A stretch of DNA of 64,000 nt from Methylobacterium sp. J-070 (GCF_022829385.1 NZ_JAKSXX010000066.1:43024-107023), one strand, 5' to 3'; numbered from the stretch's first letter, positions 30,029-39,303 are shown. Notes: generated by a model not told the origin, from the sequence alone. A program made the numbers and translations.

Positions 30029-30056
30029 GGCGGCCTTCCGGACTAGGGGCCGCCGG
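30029..30056 (+). terminator. Hairpin downstream of clpA
   Basis: A perfect 8-bp GC stem (CGGCGGCC with GGCCGCCG) around a 12-base loop starts 18 nt after the clpA stop. There is no T-run, so termination may be partial and the next small gene could receive read-through. Confidence 0.4.
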
Positions 30057-30105
30057 TCTATGACCGCCGCCGCGACGCGCATGCGCCGCGGCGAGGAGGC
30101 GCCCG

Positions 30106-30396
30106 ATGACCGACAACCTGCACGAGGGACCTCTCTCCCCCGTCGCTCAGCCGGCGCCCCCGAAGCAGCAGCTGACGCGGCGCGAGGAGCGCCGGCGTCG
30201 GCGCCGTCGTCGCCGCCGCGGTGAGGAGGTGCTCGCCTGGGTGCTCGTGCCGTTGATCTGTTTCGGCGTCTACTGGGGCGTGAGCGCCGGCTTCACCTTC
30301 TTCGGCACCTCCCCCGGTCAGGTCTGGGACCAGCTGATGCAGGTCAAGGCCATGATGGAGAAGCGCTCCAGCAACCCGGCGGCGGGGCGCGGATAG
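30106..30396 (+). CDS. Small basic membrane protein, 96 residues
   Basis: The protein has a Pro-rich N-terminus, then a run of about fourteen nearly uninterrupted Arg residues and Glu (residues 25-41), one membrane helix (about 43-66) and a short periplasmic or cytosolic tail. The Arg run should keep the N-terminus inside. No family recognised. It lies 94 nt behind clpA. Confidence 0.6.
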   Translation: MTDNLHEGPLSPVAQPAPPKQQLTRREERRRRRRRRRRGEEVLAWVLVPLICFGVYWGVSAGFTFFGTSPGQVWDQLMQVKAMMEKRSSNPAAGRG

Positions 30397-30445
30397 CGGA
30401 GGGCCCGCAACCGGCGGCTCCGGGATGTGTCCCAGTGGAGGCGCC

Positions 30446-31777
30446 ATGGAACCGGCCCGAGCGCACCCGACCCTCTCGAGGCCCACCCGCCGGGCGATCC
30501 TCGCATCCGCCCTCGTGGCGGCACCGGCGCTGCGCGCCACCGCCCGCGGCGGCACCGTGGTGATCGTCGGCGCCGGATCGGCCGGCCTTGCCGCCGCCGC
30601 CGCCCTGCGCGCAGCCGGGCAGAGCTTCACGGTCGTGGAGGCGCGGGACCGGATCGGCGGGCGCGCCTTCACCGAGCGGGCCCTGGGTGCCGACTGCCCG
30701 TTCGATGCCGGCGCCGAATACATCCACTGGGCCGAGCGCAACCCGTGGGCGCCGATCGCCCGGCAGGCCGGGGTCCGCTTCGCCCAGGAGGACGGCTGGG
30801 CGCGGAGCTTGGTCATCGACGGCAGGCCCGCGACCGACGCCGAGAAGGCCGAGCGGCGTGCCGGCTTCTCCGGCCTCGATGCGCGCCTGCAACCCAAGGG
30901 AACCGGCGACCCCTCGCTGGCGGAGGTCGCACGGACCGGCGGACCGGCTGCCGAGCAGGCCGCCGCGGGCTTGAGCCGGTTGTCCCTGGGCGAGGATCCC
31001 GATCGGGTCTCGGCCGTGGATTACGATCGCCTGTGGTCCGGCGGCGACCTGTGGGTGGACGGCTACGGCGACCTGGTCGCGCGGCATTTCGCCGATGTCC
31101 CGGTCCGTCTCGGCTGCCCGGTCCAGGGGATCGACTGGTCCGACCGCGAGGTTCGGGTCGAGACGGCGCGGGGTACGCTGACGGCGGCGGCCGTCATCGT
31201 CACGGCCCCTGTCGGCGTTCTGAAAGGCGGCGCGATCCGGTTCTCGCCCGGCCTCCCCGACCCTGTGCACGGTGCACTCGCGGGGCTCCACATGGGCGCC
31301 TATACCAAGATCGGCCTGCGGCTCGACCCGGCGAAGTTCGATCCGGCGGCGTTCGGCGATGCGGTGTCGATCGGGACCGGCGGCCCGACCCTCTATTTCG
31401 AGATGGGGCCGTTCGGCCGATCCCTGGCGGTGGCCAATCTCGGCGGCGATCTCGCCCGCGACCTGTGCGACGCCGGCGAGGCGGCCGCGGTCGCTTTGGC
31501 GACCGAGCGTCTGGGTGCGATCCTGGGCGCCAAGGCGTCCGGCGCGGTGCTGTCCGGCCGGCTCGCCGGCTGGTGGACGGATCCCCATGCCCGGGGGTCC
31601 TACTCGATCGTAGCCCCCGGACACGCGGACGCCCGGGACCGCCTGCGTGAACCGGTCGGCGGGCGGATCTTCTTCGCCGGCGAGGCAATGGCCGGCGGCG
31701 GAGCCATGACGGTCGGCGGCGCGACCCTCGACGGCGAGCGCGCCGCCCGCGACGTGCTCCGGGTGCTCGGCACCTGA
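30446..31777 (+). CDS. Flavin-dependent amine oxidase family protein, probably Tat-exported
   Basis: A 443-residue FAD enzyme. After an N-terminal segment with twin Arg (RPTRRAILASALVAAPAL, a Tat-like signal) comes the Rossmann FAD motif VVIVGAGSAGLAAAAALR, then VEARDRIGGRAFTE, which is typical of monoamine/polyamine oxidases. The C-terminal FAD-binding block is RIFFAGEAMAGGGAMTVGGA. These enzymes oxidise amines or amino acids; substrate unknown. ATG 30446 has a GGAGG site. It is not obviously linked to its neighbours. Confidence 0.85.
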   Translation: MEPARAHPTLSRPTRRAILASALVAAPALRATARGGTVVIVGAGSAGLAAAAALRAAGQSFTVVEARDRIGGRAFTERALGADCPFDAGAEYIHWAERNPWAPIARQAGVRFAQEDGWARSLVIDGRPATDAEKAERRAGFSGLDARLQPKGTGDPSLAEVARTGGPAAEQAAAGLSRLSLGEDPDRVSAVDYDRLWSGGDLWVDGYGDLVARHFADVPVRLGCPVQGIDWSDREVRVETARGTLTAAAVIVTAPVGVLKGGAIRFSPGLPDPVHGALAGLHMGAYTKIGLRLDPAKFDPAAFGDAVSIGTGGPTLYFEMGPFGRSLAVANLGGDLARDLCDAGEAAAVALATERLGAILGAKASGAVLSGRLAGWWTDPHARGSYSIVAPGHADARDRLREPVGGRIFFAGEAMAGGGAMTVGGATLDGERAARDVLRVLGT

Positions 31778-31927
31778 TCGGTTCACCTCGCACTCGGACC
31801 GGGTGCGCCGGCCTCCCGCACCGGCACACCTGTGGCCACGATGCATGATCCGCCCCGGTCGCAGGCGTCGGCATCAGAACGCTCGGGCTCCGCCGCATCG
31901 CGGTGGTCGACCCGCGCGTGCCGCGCT

Positions 31928-33004
31928 TCATCCCGGCGTCGCACTGCCAGGATCGGGCGGCGCCGGCATGCCCGTGGCGGCCCGGCAGCGGATCGAGGCC
32001 AGGGACAGGGGCTCCTCGCGCCCGCGCAGGGCGTGGGAACCGAGGTCCTCGGCGACGAGGTCGTCGGGTAGCGCACCGATCCGGCCGAGGAGATCGGCCG
32101 AGACCAGGACGTGGGCATTCAGGGTCTTGGACAGTGCCTCGAGCCGGGCCGTCGTGTTCACGACGTCGCCGAAATACGCGATCTTGTGCCGCTGCAGCCC
32201 GATCTCGGCGGTGACCACCGGGCCGCAATGGAGCGCGGCGCGGAACTCCGGCACCTGACCGAAGCGGCTCCGCCAACTCTCGGCATCCGCCGCGAGACGG
32301 TCGGCGAAATCGAAGACGCAGCGCAGGCAGGCGGCGTCGCGCAGGCCCTGCTTCATCGTCCAAGTCACCAGCGCCAGATCGCCGATGTAGTCGTCGATCG
32401 AGCCGCGCGTGCGCGATACCGGCAGCGCCAGGGCGTTGAAGACCTGTCCCAGATAGGCCTGCGCCGCGTGATCGCCGTATCGATCGGCGAAGCGGGTCGA
32501 GCCGGCGACGTCGAGGAACAGGAAGATGCGCTCCTCCCGGATCGGCCGATGGTATCGGCCGATCAGCAGATTGACGAAGACCCCCGGTCCGATCAGGTCG
32601 CGGACGCGGAACACGAACGCCACGAGGGCCGAGATGCCGAGCGCGTAGAGCAGGCCCGTATCGGTCATCAGCATCGCGTTCCGCTCGCTGTACATGAACC
32701 GGAACAGGCGATTGAGCACGGTGCTGGCCAGCGCGTTACCGGCGATGATCATCGCGATGTACAGCGCCACCGTGGCGAGCAGGAACAGCGGCGTGGCGAG
32801 GCCACGGATCCGCTCGCGCACAGCCGGGAGAAGGAGCCGGCGCTCGTAGAGCATGATCGGCGTGCCGATGATGGCGCCGCGGATCGCCGATCCCGCCAGC
32901 GGCCCGACCGCGAAGATCGTTCCGTAGAGCACACCCGCCAGGGCCCCGAGCGCCGGCGCGACCAGGAAGAAGCCGGATCGCGGGAACCGCATCGGTGCGT
33001 TCAC
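31928..33004 (-). CDS. Membrane-anchored class III adenylate/guanylate cyclase
   Basis: A 358-residue protein with four to five membrane helices in the first 150 residues and a cytosolic class III cyclase domain from about 160. The first metal Asp is in FLFLDVAGSTRFAD, the second in SIDDYIGDLAL, and the distal part has HCGPVVTAEIG and YFGDVVNTTARLE, so the enzyme looks active. It should make cAMP or cGMP. The start is GTG 33004 or ATG 32992. It follows egtD by 22 nt on the same strand and probably belongs to the egtB-egtD operon. Confidence 0.88.
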   Translation of the reverse strand: MNAPMRFPRSGFFLVAPALGALAGVLYGTIFAVGPLAGSAIRGAIIGTPIMLYERRLLLPAVRERIRGLATPLFLLATVALYIAMIIAGNALASTVLNRLFRFMYSERNAMLMTDTGLLYALGISALVAFVFRVRDLIGPGVFVNLLIGRYHRPIREERIFLFLDVAGSTRFADRYGDHAAQAYLGQVFNALALPVSRTRGSIDDYIGDLALVTWTMKQGLRDAACLRCVFDFADRLAADAESWRSRFGQVPEFRAALHCGPVVTAEIGLQRHKIAYFGDVVNTTARLEALSKTLNAHVLVSADLLGRIGALPDDLVAEDLGSHALRGREEPLSLASIRCRAATGMPAPPDPGSATPG

Positions 33005-33026
33005 CGGCCGGCGCGCCGGTCGCCCC

Positions 33027-34001
33027 TCAATCCAGCCGCAGGGCGTGGACCGAGAACAGACCCTCCGGATCGCTCCAGACTTCGAGCCACGTCCAGCCGG
33101 CCCGTTCCGCCAGGGCCCGGAAGGTCGCGACCGTATACTTGTAGCTGCTCTCGGTATGGATCGTTTCGCCCGCCGCGAAGGTGAAGGTGTCGGATCCCAC
33201 AGCGACCGCCTGCGCCTCCCGGGCGACGAGGTGCATCTCGATCCGCGACGCGTCCGGATTGAAGACGGCCCGATGGGCGAACGCGGCGGGGTCGAAACGG
33301 CCGGCGAGCTCGCGATTGATCCGGGTCAGGAGATTGAGGTTGAACGCTGCCGTCACCCCGGCGGCGTCGTCGTAGGCGGTCTCCAGGGTCGCGGGATCCT
33401 TCACGAGGTCGACGCCCACGATCATAAGGGCGCCTTGCCCCAGGATCCGTCCGAAGCGACGGAGCAATTCCTCGGCCTCGGCCGGCTCGAAATTGCCGAT
33501 GGTCGAACCGGGGAAGAACCCGGCCCTCGCCTGCCCGTCGAGGCTCGCCGGCAGGGCGAAGTCGCGGGTGAAGTCTGCGACCACGGGCTCGACACGCAGA
33601 TGCGGGAAGTCGCCGCTCAGGGTCTCGGCCTGCGCGCGCAGGAATTCGCCCGAGACGTCCACCGGGACATAGGCGGCGAGCTTGTCGAGGTGCCGGAGGA
33701 GCCTGCGGAGCTTCACCGTCGAGCCGCTGCCGAACTCCACGAGGGCCGCCTTCGCCGGCAGCAGCGCCGCGATCTCAGGTCCCCGCCGGTCGAGGATGCC
33801 GATCTCCGTGCGGGTCGGGTAGTATTCCGGCAGCCGGGTGATCGACTCGAACAGGGCCGAGCCGGCGGCATCGTAGAAATACTTCGGCGACAGGGTTTTC
33901 TGCGGCTTGGACAGGCCGTCCCGTACGTCGGCGAGGAAGGCGAGTTCGGCCGAATCCAGCGCGACCGGGGTCGCGTCGGGGAATGTGGGCTTGATCGTCA
34001 A
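33027..34001 (-). CDS. egtD: L-histidine N-alpha-methyltransferase EgtD (ergothioneine biosynthesis)
   Basis: A 324-residue SAM-dependent methyltransferase. The family block LSPKYFYDAAGSALFESITRLPEYYPTRTE (only part quoted) lies near 40, followed by VEFGSGSTVKLR (SAM site), YVPVDVSGEFL and FFPGSTIGNFEP. EgtD trimethylates histidine to hercynine, the first step of ergothioneine synthesis, in the cytosol. The start codon is TTG with a GGAGG ribosome site. It follows egtB by 18 nt. Confidence 0.93.
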   Translation of the reverse strand: MTIKPTFPDATPVALDSAELAFLADVRDGLSKPQKTLSPKYFYDAAGSALFESITRLPEYYPTRTEIGILDRRGPEIAALLPAKAALVEFGSGSTVKLRRLLRHLDKLAAYVPVDVSGEFLRAQAETLSGDFPHLRVEPVVADFTRDFALPASLDGQARAGFFPGSTIGNFEPAEAEELLRRFGRILGQGALMIVGVDLVKDPATLETAYDDAAGVTAAFNLNLLTRINRELAGRFDPAAFAHRAVFNPDASRIEMHLVAREAQAVAVGSDTFTFAAGETIHTESSYKYTVATFRALAERAGWTWLEVWSDPEGLFSVHALRLD

Positions 34002-34019
34002 GGGGGCCTCCGGGGCGCG

Positions 34020-35288
34020 TCAGGCGGCGTCTGCGAGGCGCAGGCCCGTGAACTGCCAGCGCTGGTGCGGGTAGAAGAAATTGCGGTACGGCAGTCGGGC
34101 ATGGCCGGCGGGAGTGGCGACCGACGACCCGCGCAGCACGAACTGGTTGGACATGAACTTGCCGTTGTACTCGCCGAGGGCACCCGGCAGCGGCCGGTAT
34201 CCCGGATAGGCAAGATAGGCGCTGCGGGTCCATTGCCAGACGAGGCCGAAGGCGTCCGGCAACTGCCCGTCCCGGGCGGCGACCTCCCATTCGAACTCGG
34301 TCGGCAGGAAGCGCCCCGCCCACCGGGCGTAGGCGTCGGCCTCGTAGTAGCTCACATGCGTGACGGGCGCGTCGAGGTCCACCGGACGCAGGCCGCCGAG
34401 GGTCATGGTGGCCCAACCGGCCCCGTCCCGGCGCCAATAGCCCGGAGCGTCCCAGCCTTCGGCCGGGCCCGCATACCAGCCGTCGGAGAGCCACAGCTCC
34501 GGCTTGGCGTAGCCGCCATCCTCCATGAAGGCGTGCCACTGGCGGTTGGTGACCAGAGCCCGGTCGATCCGGCCCGCCGGGATCAGCGCCTCGTGCCGGG
34601 GCGACTCGTTGTCGAACGAGAACCCCTCCCCGTCATGCCCGATCCACGCGATGGCCCGGTCGAGGCGGACCTGACCCGGGAGCGATGCGGCCGCCGGAAA
34701 ACGCCACTCGAGTTCGTAGGCCGGTCCGAGCGGGTTCTGCCCGAAGGCGTGCAGGATGTCGGTGAGGAGAAGCTCCTGGTGCTGTTGCTCGTGGTAGAGC
34801 CCGATCTCCAGGATCGGCAGCACCGCCTCCAGCCCGCCCTCCGAGGCCTGCCCGAGGAGCGCTACCACCGCCCGGTCGACATGCGCGCGGTAGGCCGTGA
34901 CCTCCGCCATGGTCGGTCGCGTGATCAGGCCGCGCTGGAACCGCGGCTGCCGGGGGCCGGCGGCCACGTAGTAGGAATTGAACAGGTAGTGCAGACGCTC
35001 GTCGTAGATCGCGTAGCCCGGCAGGTGCTCGCGCAGGAGGAACTGCTCGAAGAACCAAGTCACGTGAGCCCGATGCCACTTGGTCGGGCTGGCGTCGGCC
35101 ATGGATTGAACCTGCTGATCCTCCGCCGAGAGCGGCGCGGCGCGGCGCTCGGTCTCCCGCCGCACGTGGCGGAAGGCGGCGATCCAAGCCGCGCGGTCGA
35201 TCGGACGGGCGGTCACGGCGGGCGGCGGGAAGGCCGCGGCCTCTTGCCCGGATGCCTGGTCCAGGCGCAGTGCGGCCGTCGCTGCCAT
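34020..35288 (-). CDS. egtB: Ergothioneine biosynthesis protein EgtB (sulfoxide synthase)
   Basis: A 422-residue non-haem iron enzyme. The N-terminal DinB-like domain gives the iron ligands: KWHRAHVTWFFEQ near 60 and YHEQQHQELLLTDI near 160. The C-terminal formylglycine-generating-enzyme-like domain ends with VLRGSSVATP and RLPYRNFFYPHQRWQFTGLRLA. It joins hercynine with a thiol (gamma-glutamylcysteine or cysteine) using oxygen. egtD follows after 18 nt and a cyclase gene after that. The 260-nt gap to divergent murI should hold the promoter. EgtA, EgtC and EgtE homologues are not in the window. Confidence 0.93.
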   Translation of the reverse strand: MAATAALRLDQASGQEAAAFPPPAVTARPIDRAAWIAAFRHVRRETERRAAPLSAEDQQVQSMADASPTKWHRAHVTWFFEQFLLREHLPGYAIYDERLHYLFNSYYVAAGPRQPRFQRGLITRPTMAEVTAYRAHVDRAVVALLGQASEGGLEAVLPILEIGLYHEQQHQELLLTDILHAFGQNPLGPAYELEWRFPAAASLPGQVRLDRAIAWIGHDGEGFSFDNESPRHEALIPAGRIDRALVTNRQWHAFMEDGGYAKPELWLSDGWYAGPAEGWDAPGYWRRDGAGWATMTLGGLRPVDLDAPVTHVSYYEADAYARWAGRFLPTEFEWEVAARDGQLPDAFGLVWQWTRSAYLAYPGYRPLPGALGEYNGKFMSNQFVLRGSSVATPAGHARLPYRNFFYPHQRWQFTGLRLADAA

Positions 35289-35551
35289 GACGCGTGTCCT
35301 TTTCCTCAGACCGACTCCAGAACGATTTCCTCGAACGCAGGTCGGCGCGCAGAAGATATGTCCCGCGGGGGTCCAGACAACCTCTGCCGAGGAGGTCGCC
35401 TACCGAGCGCGTTCGCCGGCCTGTTCGCGCCGGCCCCGCCGGGGTTAACCGAACCTGTTGGGGATTGCGGGTCTTTCTCTCGCCGCAGTCAGTTCGCTTT
35501 AACCCTCGCGACGGAGAGTTCGGGACGCGCGTTCGGGAGTCCACGGTACCC

Positions 35552-36427
35552 ATGCGGATCGATCTGATGGCCGGCGCCAGCCTGTCCGCCGCCGCGTTGC
35601 GCGGTGCCGCCGAACCGACCATCCTGGTCTTCGATTCCGGGCTCGGCGGCCTGACCGTCCTCGACGCCGTGCGCCACGCCCGTCCGGACGCCCGCTACGT
35701 CTATGTCGGTGACGATGCGGCCTTCCCGTACGGCCGGCTCGGTGAGGCGGCGCTCGTCGCCCGGGTGCTCGCCGTGATGGAACGGCTCGTCGCGGTTCAC
35801 CGGCCCGACCTCGTGGTCATCGCCTGCAACACGGCCTCGACCCTGGTCCTGCCCGCCCTGCGGCAGCGTTTCGCAACGCCCTTCGTCGGCGTGGTGCCGC
35901 CGATCAAGCCCGCGGCGGCGGCGACGCGCTCGCGGCTCGTCTCGCTTCTGGCGACGCCCGGGACCGTGGCGCGCTCCTACACGCACGACCTGATCGCGAC
36001 CTACGCCGGCGCCTGCGCGGTGACCCTCGTCGGCTCGCCGAACCTCGCCGGGTACGCCGAGGCCGAGCTCGCCGGCGCCCCCGTTGACGATGCCGCCCTC
36101 GCCGCCGAGATCGCTCCCTGTTTCGTGACGGAGCCGGATGGCCGGCGCACCGACGTCGTGTGCCTCGCCTGCACGCACTATCCGCTCCTGCTGCCGCGCC
36201 TCGAAGCCGTGGCGCCCTGGCCGGTGACTTGGATCGATCCGGCGCCCGCGATCGCCCGGCGCGTCATGCAGCTGATCGGTGCCGTCCCCCGCCAGGCGGA
36301 CGGGCACGGCACGGCGCTCGGCGCCTTCACGGCCGGAAGCTGCCTGACAGCCCCGTTGCGGGCCGCGCTCGCCGACAGGGGGATCAGCGACGTCGCCGTC
36401 GAGGCGATCCCGCTGCTTCTGCAATAG
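35552..36427 (+). CDS. murI: Glutamate racemase
   Basis: A 291-residue racemase that supplies D-glutamate for peptidoglycan in the cytosol. Motifs are VFDSGLGGLTVL, VGDDAAFPYG, the first catalytic Cys in ACNTAST and the second in CLACTHYPLL. The N-terminus carries some 15 extra residues compared with the family. I chose ATG 35552; the open frame upstream overlaps the divergent promoter region of egtB. No operon partner is apparent. Confidence 0.93.
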   Translation: MRIDLMAGASLSAAALRGAAEPTILVFDSGLGGLTVLDAVRHARPDARYVYVGDDAAFPYGRLGEAALVARVLAVMERLVAVHRPDLVVIACNTASTLVLPALRQRFATPFVGVVPPIKPAAAATRSRLVSLLATPGTVARSYTHDLIATYAGACAVTLVGSPNLAGYAEAELAGAPVDDAALAAEIAPCFVTEPDGRRTDVVCLACTHYPLLLPRLEAVAPWPVTWIDPAPAIARRVMQLIGAVPRQADGHGTALGAFTAGSCLTAPLRAALADRGISDVAVEAIPLLLQ

Positions 36428-36549
36428 GGAGGCGGCGACCGAGGCAGCACGGGCCGATCCGGCAAAACCGTCCCGGGCGCTTGCCAATTCAGTCGGCACA
36501 GTCTCTGATTGACCCGATTCGACGCGATGTCTGAATTCGGGAGAAGCCG

Positions 36550-37266
36550 ATGACGCTGAAAGCTTCATTGCTGGCGGCTACATTATTCATCGCGGTGTCG
36601 ACGATCGCGCCGGCCCTGGCGTGCGGCGACGGCGAGGCTCCGACCTCCTGCGACGATCCGAGCCCGAACGGGTTCGCGTCTTGGATGCTGGGCCGCGTCG
36701 ATCGGGCCCTGAAGACCGACAAGGCGCAGGCGCTCCAGGATTTCACCGACGGAGCGCGCGGGTTCCGGACCGCCGACACCTACGTGTTCTGTGTCGGGCC
36801 GGACGGCATCATGAACGCCCATCCGAGCCCGCTGCTCAAGGGACACGACGTGCGGGACCTGCACGACAAGACCGGCAACCACTTCATCCGGACGATGATG
36901 GACACCGCCAAAGCGGGGCAGATCTCGGTGATCCGCTACCTGTTCCCCAAACCCGGCAGCACCATCGAGGAACCCAAGACCACCTACTACACCCGGACCG
37001 GTGACCAGACCTGCGCGGTCGGCGTGTACGATGTGGACGTCAACGCTCCCGCGGTCGCGACGGCGGAGGGCCGCATCGCCGCCCTCCGTAAGAAGCTCGA
37101 CGGCGAGATCCCGAGCAGCGCGCGGGCGGACTGGACCGCCTTCCTCGAGGCGTTGAACGCCCGGGGCGACGAGAAGGCGACGGCCATCGCGCAGGCGCGG
37201 CGGGAGCTGACGGCAGCGGCGACGGCGCTGGATCAGGCCGGATCGAAATCGGCGGGTGGCGAGTAG
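36550..37266 (+). CDS. Free-standing periplasmic single Cache-domain protein
   Basis: A 238-residue secreted protein with a signal peptide (1-24, ending APALA|CG). A Cache_2/single-Cache type sensor domain covers about 60-165, recognisable from YVFCVGPDGIMNAHPSPLLKG, DLHDKTGN and the later TYYTRTGDQTCAVGVYD strand. A helical tail follows (175-225). Such domains usually sit in chemoreceptors and kinases; here there is no membrane or signalling part, so it may be a soluble ligand-binding partner. Three Cys pairs or singles could form disulfides. Confidence 0.8.
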   Translation: MTLKASLLAATLFIAVSTIAPALACGDGEAPTSCDDPSPNGFASWMLGRVDRALKTDKAQALQDFTDGARGFRTADTYVFCVGPDGIMNAHPSPLLKGHDVRDLHDKTGNHFIRTMMDTAKAGQISVIRYLFPKPGSTIEEPKTTYYTRTGDQTCAVGVYDVDVNAPAVATAEGRIAALRKKLDGEIPSSARADWTAFLEALNARGDEKATAIAQARRELTAAATALDQAGSKSAGGE

Positions 37267-37309
37267 CCCAGGGGCGGCTCAGGTTCCATCCGGCGCTTCG
37301 GCGGCGGCG

Positions 37310-37495
37310 TTAAGGCCGTGCTGCGGGGCTCGGCTGGCTCATTGCCGCGACGCTCCGCTCGGCGGATGCGTCCGCCTCCGTCGGGACGATCAGATGCACG
37401 AAGAGCATCCCGGCGGCGACGATCAGCGCGAGCGCCACGATGCGCCACAATTCGAGGATCGGCTCCTGAGGCGGCCCGTTCGTCTCGCTCGGCAT
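37310..37495 (-). CDS. Small single-span membrane protein, 61 residues
   Basis: A short frame beginning at ATG (MPSETNGPPQEP). One membrane helix covers about residues 18-40 (LWRIVALALIVAAGMLFVHL region) and a polar Ala/Ser tail follows. There is no known family. A longer open frame exists upstream, but its composition is shadow-like. It converges with the Cache-protein gene. Confidence 0.55.
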   Translation of the reverse strand: MPSETNGPPQEPILELWRIVALALIVAAGMLFVHLIVPTEADASAERSVAAMSQPSPAARP

Positions 37496-38105
37496 CGCTT
37501 CCCTTTCCGATCCCCGCGGACCCTGATGGGACACCCGGAGGATGAACGCTTCGTTAAATGCACCCCCGCGCCCGGGCCTCGGTCCGGCCGGATCCGAAGC
37601 ACCATCCCGCGGCCGCGCCCGGGATGCGGAGAGCCGCCACAACCATGCTGGCGTCAGCGAAGGACCGAGCGGGGGGATGCACCCCGGCACGGCCCTCGCC
37701 GGATCCTCTGCTCATCGCGGAGCCGAAATGGCCGATGTCGGCGGCGGCGCGCGGTGCGTGATCGCACAGACGTACCGCGGCGCGCGCCGCCGTGCCCGAC
37801 CGTGCCGTCGCCAAGACGACGCCCGGCCGAAGCCACGGAGGCGGTGCGCTGCTCCGGCTCTGCTCCAGACAGGGGTTCTGTCCGCGCGCGCCACGGGTTT
37901 TCGCGATCCGGCAGGCGATAAGAGACCTTCGCTGACTTGCGTAGGGGAAATTCCGCCGCTGTGCAGAATTCCCGACCGGGATTTCCACAGCCGGTGCTCC
38001 GCCGATACTGTATATCCTCCTCAGAGCTCAAGCTTGTCCAGATTCCGCCGCAATCTCCTGCGGTTCTGGTCTCTGGCGCGTGGATCTCCGACGCAGGAGT
38101 GCCCG
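37496..38105. other. Non-coding stretch
   Basis: I found no convincing gene here. The first 400 bases are GC-rich with only arginine-rich frames. The last 100 bases turn more AT-rich (around 37930-38060) and probably contain the promoter of the following small membrane-protein gene. Confidence 0.4.
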
Positions 38106-38315
38106 ATGTTCGAGAGCTGTTTCTGGGGTGCGGCGCTCGTGGCGCTGCTCGGCACGGCCGGGCTGGTGGCGATCGGAGCCAGCTATCAGCCCCGTATCGG
38201 TCTGTTGGAGGATGATCCGCGCATCCTCGATCCGCGCCGGGTCTTCGGGCGCAAACGGCGGTGGCGCCGCGTCCCCGCCGTCGCGCGGCGCCTCGGCCTG
38301 TCCCTGCTCCGCTGA
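38106..38315 (+). CDS. Small membrane protein, 69 residues
   Basis: A short protein with a strong ribosome site (CAGGAG 7 bases before ATG). One membrane helix spans about residues 6-27. A cytoplasmic basic tail follows, with DPRRVFGRKRRWRRVP. No family recognised. Confidence 0.6.
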   Translation: MFESCFWGAALVALLGTAGLVAIGASYQPRIGLLEDDPRILDPRRVFGRKRRWRRVPAVARRLGLSLLR

Positions 38316-38477
38316 TCCGAGTCGCCGCCCAGGTGGCGATTGCAGTGCGGGAATCTGATTGCGCCGGACAGCCCGACCCAGCGAGGCCGGACGATCTGCG
38401 CGAGACCGGGATTTCGGACGACGCGACGGCGCTAACCCCAGCCGCAGCCGGTAGCCTCCGCACCGCTGGCCGAGGCC

Positions 38478-39203
38478 CTAGAGGTGCTTGAGGCCGTAGC
38501 TGTCCAACAACGGCAGCAGTTCGTCCCGGGCGCGGATGCGGTGCTGGCGCGCGGCATCGAGGGCCTCGACGGCATCGCCCGCCCGCACTGCGCGGGCGAT
38601 CCGCCGATGCTCGGTCACCGACGCCTCCAGCGTCCGGCGCAGATTGAGCGTCAGCATCCGCGCCCGGTGCGACTGGTCGTTGATCGCCTGCACGATCCGG
38701 CTCATCCGCCCGTTCCGGGCATGCTCGATCAGGGCGGCGTGAAACGCCCCGTCGGCCCGCCCCCAGGCCGGGAGGTCGCCGCGCGCGTGCGCGTCGGCCA
38801 TCGTGTCCGTGTGGGCATCGAGCGCCTGCGCCGCGGCGAGGCGCTCGCCGTCCGGGAGTGCCGCCACGAGTTCGGCCGCGCGGCCCTCCATGGCAATGAT
38901 CACGTCGTAGATCTCGCGCATGTCGTCGGGCGCCAGCGCCAGGATCAGGATGCCCTTGCGAGGCAGGACCCGGACCAGCCCGTCCTCTTGCAGCCGGATC
39001 GCCGCCTCGTGGACTGGCGTGCGGCTCATGCCCAGCCGGAGGGCGATCTCCTGCTCGGAGGCCTGATAGCCGGGCGCGAAGCTGGCATCGCGGATCGCGG
39101 CCCGCATCGCCGCGTAGGCGTCGTCGACCAGCGATGGGCGCTTCTCGCCCTCGTCGGCGCCCGTCGGCACTGCCCGACCGCCGCTGGGCTGCATCCGCGC
39201 CAT
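38478..39203 (-). CDS. GntR-family regulator, FadR/FCD subfamily
   Basis: A 241-residue repressor-type protein. The N-terminal winged helix (about 30-95) contains ASEQEIALRLGMSRTPVHEA, and the C-terminal FCD effector domain (about 105-235) holds the metal-type His residues in FHAALIEHARN and SVTEHRRI. It is divergent from the transporter-dehydrogenase-amidohydrolase genes and most likely controls them in response to their hydroxy-acid substrate. ATG 39203 is chosen for its GGGGGAG ribosome site; a longer version starting at 39269 would run into the divergent promoter. Confidence 0.88.
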   Translation of the reverse strand: MARMQPSGGRAVPTGADEGEKRPSLVDDAYAAMRAAIRDASFAPGYQASEQEIALRLGMSRTPVHEAAIRLQEDGLVRVLPRKGILILALAPDDMREIYDVIIAMEGRAAELVAALPDGERLAAAQALDAHTDTMADAHARGDLPAWGRADGAFHAALIEHARNGRMSRIVQAINDQSHRARMLTLNLRRTLEASVTEHRRIARAVRAGDAVEALDAARQHRIRARDELLPLLDSYGLKHL

Positions 39204-39262
39204 CGCCCGCTCCCCCCGACCCTGATGCCCTATCACCAGCCAAGCCGGCCGTGGAACAGCCG

Positions 39263-39303
39263 TTGACACGTCGTCCTGCCCGATCTAGCAGTATTCAAGC
39301 TTG
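39263..39303 (+). promoter_or_regulatory. Promoter and candidate GntR operator of the hydroxy-acid operon
   Basis: TTGACA at 39263 is followed after 17 bases by a weak -10-like TAGCAG. Immediately downstream is the perfect palindrome CAAGCTTG (39296-39303). The position at the expected transcription start, between divergent regulator and transporter, fits repression by the GntR protein. This is by inspection only. Confidence 0.4.
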
